Of a stretch of DNA of 42,674 nt, positions 35,959 to 42,674 are shown piece by piece. The notes under the pieces were generated by a model. That model saw nothing but the letters and a program-made list of their open reading frames with translations. It made no database searches and had not been told where the DNA came from. The DNA lies in contig JAQXRN010000262.1 in NCBI GenBank assembly GCA_029218545.1, positions 1-42,674 on the forward strand, given 5' to 3'. The stretch comes from Bacillota bacterium. Lineage in GTDB: Bacteria; Bacillota; Clostridia; Peptostreptococcales; Anaerovoracaceae. A program made the translations under genes and the position numbers. The stretch's first letter is position 1; each line of letters begins with the position of its first letter.

Positions 35959-35988
35959 CTATAGGGAGACCTGCCGGTCCCCCTATAG
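35959..35988 (-). promoter_or_regulatory. Intercistronic RNA hairpin between kamA and kamB
   Basis: Minus strand CTATAGGGGGACC-GGCA-GGTCTCCCTATAG: 13-bp stem with one G.U; no U run follows. Confidence 0.7.
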
Positions 35989-36020
35989 ATGATGTTTTTA
36001 TTTTTCTGCTGAAAGAATAA

Positions 36021-37280
36021 TTATTTCTTATTTCTTTCGTGTCTAGCAAGGTTGGATGGTTCCATGAATCTGATTTCTGGACCTTCACCAAGAGCAGAAA
36101 CACCCTGGTACTTGTATTCCTTCTTGCCTGTGCAGTAGTCGCACTTGCATTCTAAGTCTGGTAACTGAGGTTCAGTGTATGTAGTAATGATACCTTCGTA
36201 GTTTCTTAAGATTACCTTGTGTGGAGTCTGAGAAATTACGTACTGTGGCATTACTGGAGTCTTACCACCACCACCAGGAGCGTCAACTACGAATGTAGGA
36301 ACTGCGTAACCTGAAGTGTGTCCTCTTAAACCTTCCATGATTTCGATACCCTTTGAAACAGGAGTTCTGAAGTGTTCGATACCCATTGAAAGGTCGCAGA
36401 TGTAGATGTAGTAAGGTCTTACTCTGTTCTTAACTAGAGTATGCATTAAGTCTCTCATGATGTGCTTACAATCGTTAACACCTCTTAAAAGAACTGACTG
36501 GTTACCTAAAGGAATACCAGCATCTGCAAGCTTTCTAACAGCTTCCATAGCGTCTGGAGTCATTTCCTTTGGATGGTTGAAGTGAGTATTTAACCAGATT
36601 GGGTGATACTTCTTCAGCATTTCAACTAACTTGTCAGTAATTCTCATTGGCATTACAACTGGAGTTCTTGAACCGATTCTTACGATTTCTACATGAGGAA
36701 TCTTTCTTAATTCGGAAATGATGTATTCTAAAACATCGTCTTCTACGCAAAGAGCGTCACCACCGGAAAGAAGTACGTCTCTAACCTGTGGAGTCTTTCT
36801 GATGTATTCGATACATGCATTGATATCTTCCATTGATCTTGCACCATCAGTTTCACCAGCAAGTCTTCTTCTTGTGCAGTGTCTGCAGTACATTGAGCAC
36901 TGGTCAGTGATTAAGAATAAAACTCTGTCTGGATATCTGTGAGTTAAACCAGGAGCTGGAGAGTCAGCATCTTCGTGAAGAGGGTCTAAGTCATCAGCTT
37001 CGGATCTGTGCATTTCCTTTAAAGTAGGAACTGCCTGCATTCTTACTGGACATCTTGGATCGTCTGGGTCCATGATGGAAGCATAGTAAGGAGTGATACC
37101 TACTCTGAAACCACCGATAACCTTTTCGATTTCTTCCTTTTCCTGTTCAGTTAAATTTACAACCTGACAAATATCTTCAACAGTTGTTAATCTGTTTTCT
37201 ACCTGCCAATGCCAGTCATTCCACTGTTCATCAGTAACGTCTTTGAATAAAGGAATGTCTTTCCAATTTCTTACAGCCAT
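36021..37280 (-). CDS. kamA: L-lysine 2,3-aminomutase (radical SAM)
   Basis: TDQCSMYCRHCTRRRLAG (CxxxCxxC), PHVEIVRIGSRTPVVMPMRIT, NTHFNHPKEMT. Confidence 0.97.
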   Translation of the reverse strand: MAVRNWKDIPLFKDVTDEQWNDWHWQVENRLTTVEDICQVVNLTEQEKEEIEKVIGGFRVGITPYYASIMDPDDPRCPVRMQAVPTLKEMHRSEADDLDPLHEDADSPAPGLTHRYPDRVLFLITDQCSMYCRHCTRRRLAGETDGARSMEDINACIEYIRKTPQVRDVLLSGGDALCVEDDVLEYIISELRKIPHVEIVRIGSRTPVVMPMRITDKLVEMLKKYHPIWLNTHFNHPKEMTPDAMEAVRKLADAGIPLGNQSVLLRGVNDCKHIMRDLMHTLVKNRVRPYYIYICDLSMGIEHFRTPVSKGIEIMEGLRGHTSGYAVPTFVVDAPGGGGKTPVMPQYVISQTPHKVILRNYEGIITTYTEPQLPDLECKCDYCTGKKEYKYQGVSALGEGPEIRFMEPSNLARHERNKK

Positions 37281-37333
37281 ATTAATCTCCTTAAATTTGT
37301 TAATTTGATTTGGTTTTTATAAATGCACTTAAA

Positions 37334-38401
37334 TTAAGCGTACATTTCTTCGAATAATTTTCTTAAGCCAGCATGTTCTCTTAAGCACTGCAGAGTGATT
37401 GCAGCGTGGCCCTTAGTGTAACCGTTACCAATAATCATGTTAACGTCCTTACCAACACCTTCAGCTCCTAATGCAGCCTTTGTGAAGGAAGTAGCCATTG
37501 AGAAGAAGTATACTGTACCTTCGTCCTTAGTTGCTAAGATGGAAGCCATTTCTGTGTTTTCGATGTTTACACAGTTGATTACTACGTCGAATAATTCGCC
37601 GTTAGTTAATTCCATAGCCTTGTTGTACATTCCAACTGCATCTGTAGCATCTAAGTGGAAATATTCGTCAGCTAAATCAAGAGCTCTTGCTCTGTCTTCT
37701 GACTTCTGGGAACCAGCAGCGCATACTACCTTACCAGTTACACCAGCTCTCTTCTTAGCTTCGTATAAGCAAAGAAGACCTGACTTACCGCCACCACCGA
37801 TTACAAGAACCTTCTGACCGGACTGAACTAATTTAGCAGCCTGAGCAGGAGCACCTGCAACGTCTAAAGCAGAAAGTGCTAATCCTTCTGGCATATCATC
37901 AGGAATGATTCCATAGATGCCAGACTGGAATAAGATTGCCTGACCCTTAATATCAACCTGGTCGATTGCAGGTCTCATTTCAAGGATTTCATCAATCTTT
38001 AATGGAGTTAAGGATAAGGATACTAAAGTAGCAATCTTGTCGCCAACCTTTAAATCACCTACGTAAGCAGGTCCGATTTCCTTAACTGTACCTAAAAGCA
38101 TACCGCCGGAACCAGTCCATGGGTTTTTGTGCTTGCCAGCTTTTTCTACGATTGACATCATAGTTTCTTTAACTTTGTTCATTTCAGCTTCATCGCCTTC
38201 GATGTCAGCTGGCTTCTTGCCATCGCAAGCTCTTCTTACGATTTCTGTGAAAGAAGCGGAGTCGATGTTTAATGTCTGAACATCGATTAGAACTTCGTTG
38301 TCATAGATTTCCATTGTGTTGTCAATTACGTCAGCTGGCTGTGGTAATACTCCCTTTGGAGAGATTACTCTGTGTGTACCATATGGGCATCCTTTTTTCA
38401 T
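37334..38401 (-). CDS. kdd: L-erythro-3,5-diaminohexanoate dehydrogenase, paralogue 2
   Basis: KKGCPYGTHRVISPKGVLPQPADVIDNT; GGGGKSG nucleotide-binding motif; start set at 38401 because RBS AGGAGG is 9 nt upstream. Confidence 0.88.
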   Translation of the reverse strand: MKKGCPYGTHRVISPKGVLPQPADVIDNTMEIYDNEVLIDVQTLNIDSASFTEIVRRACDGKKPADIEGDEAEMNKVKETMMSIVEKAGKHKNPWTGSGGMLLGTVKEIGPAYVGDLKVGDKIATLVSLSLTPLKIDEILEMRPAIDQVDIKGQAILFQSGIYGIIPDDMPEGLALSALDVAGAPAQAAKLVQSGQKVLVIGGGGKSGLLCLYEAKKRAGVTGKVVCAAGSQKSEDRARALDLADEYFHLDATDAVGMYNKAMELTNGELFDVVINCVNIENTEMASILATKDEGTVYFFSMATSFTKAALGAEGVGKDVNMIIGNGYTKGHAAITLQCLREHAGLRKLFEEMYA

Positions 38402-38537
38402 TTTCATTTTCCTCCTAGAAAATCTTATAAATTTTGAACCCGAATCGCTCGAGTACAACTTACCAATTTAATTATATTACAACCCCATTGATTTTTCTAT
38501 ATAAAAGTATGAAACGCTTTGCAATATAGTACAAGAA

Positions 38538-39575
38538 TTATGCGTACAGTTCAGCAAATAACTTCATAATTCTTTCGTCTTCTCTAAGAACCTGAAGTGC
38601 AGCGTTTGCATGTCCCTTTGTATAGCCGTTACCGATTAGCATGTTAACGTCCTTACCAACACCTTCAGCTCCTAATGCAGCCTTTGTGAAGGAAGTTGCC
38701 ATTGAGAAGAAGTATACAAGGCCGTTATCTTTACATGCTAAGATTGAAGACATTTCTGTGTTAGGAATGTTAACTACGTTGATAACTACGTCAGCTAATT
38801 CACCATCAGTTGCTTCCATGATTTCGTTGTACATTCCAACTGCATCTGTAGCATCTACTACTAAGTATTCGTCAGCACACTTTACAGACATAGCTCTGTT
38901 TAATGACTTTTTGAATCCATCTACGCAGATAACCTTACCGTTGATACCAACCTGCTTCTTAGCCTGCCAGCAGCAAAGGATGCCGGACTTTCCGCCACCA
39001 CCCATTACAACTACAGTGTCGCCAGGCTTGCAGATTTTAGCTGTCTGAGCAGGAGCACCTGCAACGTCAAGAACTGATAATGCTAATTCCTTAGGCATGT
39101 CCTTAGGAAGGATTCCGTATAATCCGGACTGGAATAAAATAGCTTCACCCTTTACGTCAACCTGGTCGATTTCAGGTCTTACTTCTTTGATTTCTTCGAT
39201 CTTAAGTGGAGTTAAGGATAAGGATACTAATGTAGCAATCTTGTCACCAACTCTTAAATCTCCTTCAAAGTTAGGTCCGATAGCTTTTACCTTACCGATT
39301 AACATACCGCCGGAACCTGTCCATGGATTCTTGTGCTTACCGGTAGTTTCAACGATATTCATGATGATCTTCTTGATTTCTTCAACATCTCCGCCAGCTC
39401 TCTTTTCGATTTCTGTGAATGATGCAGAGTCAATGTTTAATGTATGTACATCGATTAAAACTTCGTTATCATAGATTTCCATTGTGTTATCGATAACATC
39501 CGCAGGCTGTGGTAATACACCCTTTGGTTCGATTACTCTGTGTGTTCCGTAAATGTCACCTTTTTTAAATTCCAT
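38538..39575 (-). CDS. kdd: L-erythro-3,5-diaminohexanoate dehydrogenase, paralogue 1
   Basis: MEFKKGDIYGTHRVIEPKGVLPQPADVIDNT...GDTVVVMGGGGKSGILCCWQAKKQ. Confidence 0.92.
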   Translation of the reverse strand: MEFKKGDIYGTHRVIEPKGVLPQPADVIDNTMEIYDNEVLIDVHTLNIDSASFTEIEKRAGGDVEEIKKIIMNIVETTGKHKNPWTGSGGMLIGKVKAIGPNFEGDLRVGDKIATLVSLSLTPLKIEEIKEVRPEIDQVDVKGEAILFQSGLYGILPKDMPKELALSVLDVAGAPAQTAKICKPGDTVVVMGGGGKSGILCCWQAKKQVGINGKVICVDGFKKSLNRAMSVKCADEYLVVDATDAVGMYNEIMEATDGELADVVINVVNIPNTEMSSILACKDNGLVYFFSMATSFTKAALGAEGVGKDVNMLIGNGYTKGHANAALQVLREDERIMKLFAELYA

Positions 39576-39624
39576 TGTTTATTTGTCTCCTTTTCTTTTC
39601 AAAACTTCGCTATAAATATATTAA

Positions 39625-39639
39625 GCAAGTTCTGTGCCA
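39625..39639 (-). promoter_or_regulatory. Sigma-54 (-24/-12) promoter upstream of kdd1
   Basis: Minus strand TGGCACAGAACTTGC, GG-N10-GC spacing exact; ~50-65 nt from kdd1 ATG. Confidence 0.85.
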
Positions 39640-39747
39640 TATGCATAATTCTCTTATACATATCAGGGGTCCACGGTAGCTTTGTTGAGATTGACACATT
39701 TTTATCACTTTCGATTATTTTTGCAGGCAAGCAACAGTTCGTTTCTT

Positions 39748-39765
39748 TGAACCGATTTCGTTTCA
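39748..39765 (+). promoter_or_regulatory. Candidate upstream activating site A
   Basis: TGAACCGATTTCGTTTCA; 15/18 identical to site C. Confidence 0.55.
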
Positions 39766-39769
39766 TACA

Positions 39770-39805
39770 AAAACAATGCGAACCGAAATATGTTCGCATT
39801 GTTTT
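39770..39805 (-). terminator. Terminator of the sigma-54 regulator gene, overlapping candidate site B (39779-39796)
   Basis: 14-bp perfect inverted repeat AAAACAATGCGAAC-cgaaatat-GTTCGCATTGTTTT; core CGAACCGAAATATGTTCG matches sites A/C. Confidence 0.7.
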
Positions 39806-39847
39806 CCAGTCGATTTTATTCTGCTTTCCATCTGCAAAAAAGTCTGC

Positions 39848-41905
39848 CTAGAGCTCATACTTTTTCTTCTTCCTAACAAGCTGAGTCTGGCTTATCCCTA
39901 TAGCCTTTGCAGCCTTTCTGGTTGACCCGTATTTTTCACAGGCATACTTAATCAGACCCTTTTCATACTCATCAACAGCTTTCTGCAAATCTATTTCCTG
40001 CTGCAGTCCGTTATCAGCGCCCGGCGCATCTAGCTCCATAATATCACTGTGATTATCTTTCATTACATCCATAAGAGTTATATCCTCACCGCCGGCCCCA
40101 ATCATCAGCCTCTGTACTGTATTTTCAAGTTCCCTGATATTTCCCGGCCATTGCTGCTGCTTCAGATACTCCATGGCACTATCGGATATACCCCTTTTAA
40201 CACCAAACTTCTTGTTATACTTAGAAAGAAAATGATTTACTAAAACAGGTATATCTTCAGGTCTTTCCTCAAGGCTCGGTATCTTTATCGGCACCACATT
40301 AAGTCTGTAATATAGATCTCGTCTGAACTTGCCCTCTTCTACAAATTTTTCAAGATTCCTGTTGGTCGCCGATATTATTCTTACATTGGTTTTGACAGGA
40401 GTTGTCCCTCCAACCCTGTAAAATTCACCATCCTGAATAACTCTCAGCAATTTTGCCTGCATCTCAAGAGGCAGCTCTCCGATTTCATCGAGGAACATAA
40501 CCCCATTGTTTGCCAGTTCAAAATACCCTTTTTTGCCTGTGTTGCTGGCTCCTGTAAACGCTCCTTTTTCGTATCCGAAAAACTCAGATTCTATCAGCGA
40601 CGGAGAAATGGCGCCACAGTTGATTTTTACAAAAGGCTGAAGACGTCTTTCACTGTTTTTTTGTATTATATTAGCTGCCTTTTCCTTACCTACACCGGTA
40701 TCTCCGAAAATCAGTACATTGCAGTCGTATTTCGAAACCTTAGTCATATCCTCAAGGACCTTAATCATCGCTTTGCTTCTGAAAACAAAATCCTCCATCA
40801 GAGTCTTCCCGATGAGTTCCTGCACATAAGGGCTCTCAATCTTATCCTCTTCTTCCGCATCGGCTTTGTGTTCTACTACTTGAACATTTTCAAAATATGG
40901 CGCAAGCTCTTTTACCAGTTCAACGTCAAACTCGTTATATCCTTCCAGGTAGCCTTCTGCCCCTCGCACATCCAGAGACTTGGATAAAGACTCTGTAATG
41001 TACAGAGCAATATTAAGATTGTTGATAAGATTGGCAAAGAGCACCGTTCCGCCCGGTTTTGTAGCAAGAATATTGATGGTTTCAGCTCCCGGTATCTCTG
41101 CACAGTTTACAGAAAGGTCATAAAGAGACTCTTCTCCGATTTTTTCCATGCACTCAACAGGCTTTAATATGTCTAGAAAACTAACTTCATCAAATACTTC
41201 AGAAATCAGGTCATCTATTCCCTTTCCTGCGATTATAGTATTGCTTCGCTTGTCCAAAAGACACTTTATCACACAATCAACGCCCAGCTCCCTTCTTATT
41301 ACATATCCGTAAAGAAGATTTGTAATCATGCTGTCTCCAACGATGAGGAACTTCTTCTTATCTCCGATAAGACTCTTGAGTCTGAAAGGAGTCCCCGACT
41401 GGTCAAAGGCAAACATAAGGATATCATGAGGCATATCTTCCGGTGCCTTGACTACAGGAATAAGGTTATGCACGATAACATATCCCTTTGCTTCTACCTG
41501 GTGAAAGGCTTTATCTACAGATATTATATCCTCTATGTACATGGGCATGGAAGCCGCAGAAGCATTGCAAATAACCAAATCTCCTACCTTCAGACCCTTT
41601 TGATTATCGTAGTCCTTGCCTATTTCTTCAACAACACCCATTACCAACCCTCCGGTATCAGATATTGGATTGTGAAGTTTCCCCCTTCTTATTATAATGT
41701 CGATTATATTCTGTTTAATTCGCTTATCATCGTTGTTGGATTCCGTGCATATCTGCTTAAATCCGGTACCTTCAAGATGGATTCGCTTTATGGATACTCT
41801 GAGCTCGTCAGGATAAATATTTCTGTTATTGTCAAGTTTCCACGCCGAAGTCGGCAAAACATGTTGTGGTTCGAGGACTCGTCTTTTACCATATTTATTT
41901 GGCAT
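39848..41905 (-). CDS. Sigma-54-dependent activator with Kdd-like N-terminal domain, AAA+ domain and C-terminal Fis/TyrR-like HTH
   Basis: N-terminus GKRRVLEPQHVLP...NPISDTGGLVMGVVEEIG...GLKVGDLV co-linear with Kdd; AAA+ GDTGVGKE, GAFTGA, GVMFLDEIGELP; HTH TRKAAKAIGISQTQLVRKKKKY. Confidence 0.93.
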   Translation of the reverse strand: MPNKYGKRRVLEPQHVLPTSAWKLDNNRNIYPDELRVSIKRIHLEGTGFKQICTESNNDDKRIKQNIIDIIIRRGKLHNPISDTGGLVMGVVEEIGKDYDNQKGLKVGDLVICNASAASMPMYIEDIISVDKAFHQVEAKGYVIVHNLIPVVKAPEDMPHDILMFAFDQSGTPFRLKSLIGDKKKFLIVGDSMITNLLYGYVIRRELGVDCVIKCLLDKRSNTIIAGKGIDDLISEVFDEVSFLDILKPVECMEKIGEESLYDLSVNCAEIPGAETINILATKPGGTVLFANLINNLNIALYITESLSKSLDVRGAEGYLEGYNEFDVELVKELAPYFENVQVVEHKADAEEEDKIESPYVQELIGKTLMEDFVFRSKAMIKVLEDMTKVSKYDCNVLIFGDTGVGKEKAANIIQKNSERRLQPFVKINCGAISPSLIESEFFGYEKGAFTGASNTGKKGYFELANNGVMFLDEIGELPLEMQAKLLRVIQDGEFYRVGGTTPVKTNVRIISATNRNLEKFVEEGKFRRDLYYRLNVVPIKIPSLEERPEDIPVLVNHFLSKYNKKFGVKRGISDSAMEYLKQQQWPGNIRELENTVQRLMIGAGGEDITLMDVMKDNHSDIMELDAPGADNGLQQEIDLQKAVDEYEKGLIKYACEKYGSTRKAAKAIGISQTQLVRKKKKYEL

Positions 41906-41927
41906 TTTGTGTTCACTCCTTTTTTGC

Positions 41928-41945
41928 TGAACATAAATCGGTTCA
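41928..41945 (-). promoter_or_regulatory. Candidate regulator binding site C
   Basis: Minus strand TGAACCGATTTATGTTCA, an imperfect dyad shared with sites A and B. Confidence 0.55.
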
Positions 41946-41962
41946 TTTTCTTCGTATTTTCA

Positions 41963-41991
41963 ATGATATACTATTGGCACGCATTTTGCAA
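41963..41991 (-). promoter_or_regulatory. Putative sigma-A promoter of the regulator gene
   Basis: Minus strand TTGCAA - 17 bp - TATCAT, overlapping the opposite-strand sigma-54 promoter. Confidence 0.45.
41975..41990 (+). promoter_or_regulatory. Sigma-54 (-24/-12) promoter upstream of kal
   Basis: TGGCACGCATTTTGCA, exact match to TGGCACG-N4-TTGCA. Confidence 0.9.
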
Positions 41992-42058
41992 TATATAAAT
42001 GGTGTGAATTCAAACTAACAAAATAGTTCTATATTTTTACGTAAAAAGGAGAATAATA

Positions 42059-42451
42059 ATGGAAAACAAAATTACTTCAACATTAAGACTTAGAATGTCC
42101 GCTAAGGATGCACACTACGGTGGAAATCTTGTAGATGGTGCTCACATGGTTCACTTATTTGGTGACGTTGCTACTGAATTATTAATCAAGTGCGACGGAG
42201 ACGAAGGTCTTTTCTGTGCATACGATAATGTAGAATTCTTAGCTCCTACATATGCAGGCGACTACATCGAAGCTTATGGTGAAATCACAAAGATTGGTAA
42301 CACTTCAAGAAAGATGAGCTTCGAAGCTAGAAAGGTTATCGCTGCAAGACCTGACATCAGCGACTCCGCAGCTGACTTCTTAGAAGAACCTATCGTTGTA
42401 GCAAGAGCTACAGGTACTTGCGTAACTCCAAAGGACTGCAAGAGAAAATAA
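42059..42451 (+). CDS. kal: 3-aminobutyryl-CoA ammonia lyase
   Basis: Hotdog-size protein [36 protein letters not shown]...[27 protein letters not shown]. Confidence 0.88.
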   Translation: MENKITSTLRLRMSAKDAHYGGNLVDGAHMVHLFGDVATELLIKCDGDEGLFCAYDNVEFLAPTYAGDYIEAYGEITKIGNTSRKMSFEARKVIAARPDISDSAADFLEEPIVVARATGTCVTPKDCKRK

Positions 42452-42522
42452 CGAATCTTCATAATCATATGCCGTTTCACGGCTTTGCGGCGTTGCCGCA
42501 AGGAAGATTCGATATATTTTTC
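42452..42522 (+). terminator. Branched (three-way-junction-like) structure downstream of kal, possibly a terminator
   Basis: CGAATCTTC ... GCCG-tttca-CGGC-t-TTGCGGC-gtt-GCCGCAA ... GAAGATTCG then ATATATTTTTCT. Confidence 0.6.
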
Positions 42523-42579
42523 TCGGCTGTACCCGGAAATTATAAGGAAAACACGATAATTACTAATACATCTTTTATG

Positions 42580-42615
42580 AAAAAAGAGCCTTGCTTCTCG
42601 CAAGGCTCTTTTTTC
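42580..42615. terminator. Bidirectional terminator
   Basis: AAAAAAGAGCCTTGC-ttctc-GCAAGGCTCTTTTTT. Confidence 0.85.
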
Positions 42616-42622
42616 ATCTATT

Positions 42623-42674
42623 TCAGCATTTTTTCAAATATTCGATCTCCTCTCTTGTCAGCTTGCGGTAGTGG
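42623..42674 (-). CDS. 3' end of a gene running off the window (possibly an RsuA-type pseudouridine synthase)
   Basis: Minus frame ...HYRKLTREEIEYLKKC*; too short for firm assignment. Confidence 0.35.
   Translation of the reverse strand, partial: HYRKLTREEIEYLKKC

Noticed and set aside
36660-36690. TTGAACCGATTCTTACG in kamA as another regulator site
   Set aside because: Matches only one half of the dyad and is fully explained by coding sequence.
38459-38537. Third sigma-54 promoter in front of kdd paralogue 2
   Set aside because: No GG-N10-GC with TGGCAC/TTGC in the gap; the gap fits read-through or a weak TTGCAA-N17-TATAGA sigma-A promoter.
41426-41998. 190-aa plus-strand ORF antisense to the sigma-54 regulator
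   Set aside because: Shadow ORF over strong coding sequence with recognisable domains on the minus strand; low-complexity aromatic-rich translation and no credible family.
1-42674. CRISPR array, prophage, transposon or integron
   Set aside because: No regularly spaced direct repeats, no transposase, integrase, phage structural genes or terminal inverted repeats recognised.
1-42674. tRNA or rRNA genes
   Set aside because: No cloverleaf-like sequence with GTTCRANYC-type T arm or rRNA signature noticed in intergenic regions; a tRNAscan/Infernal run would be decisive.

Overview
The window is about 42.7 kb of chromosomal DNA from a low-to-medium-GC, probably anaerobic Firmicute (Clostridia-like). 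Taxonomy is inferred only from gene content. The left ~29 kb is mostly housekeeping: reverse-type rubrerythrin (N-terminus cut by 1 nt at the window edge), dus, a PucR-type regulator, ftsH, tilS, a short SpoIIE/PP2C phosphatase, tatD, metG, a cytidylate-kinase-like gene, lysC, an ECF transporter S component, a DUF3842-like gene, deoC, a sortase-type surface protein divergent from an XRE-type regulator, metK behind a SAM-I riboswitch, rsgA, an amidase, an AlaX-type editing protein and a G5/3D-domain protein. The right ~13 kb is a lysine-fermentation locus: CoA-transferase A/B, kamE, kamD, a MutS-like protein (KamC-like), a P-loop protein (KamB-like), kamA, two tandem kdd paralogues and, divergently, kal. 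The most interesting item is the 685-aa protein at 39848-41905. Its N-terminal ~340 aa look like a degenerate 3,5-diaminohexanoate dehydrogenase (Kdd), fused to a sigma-54 AAA+ activator domain (GAFTGA present) and a Fis/TyrR-like HTH. It lies between kdd and kal. Each of those genes has a near-perfect sigma-54 -24/-12 promoter, and I found a shared 18-bp dyad (consensus TGAACCGAWWTATGTTCA) upstream of both. Together these suggest a pathway enzyme converted into a sensor that controls its own pathway, with possible autorepression. No kce gene is visible in the window. No CRISPR array, tRNA, rRNA or obvious mobile element was found.
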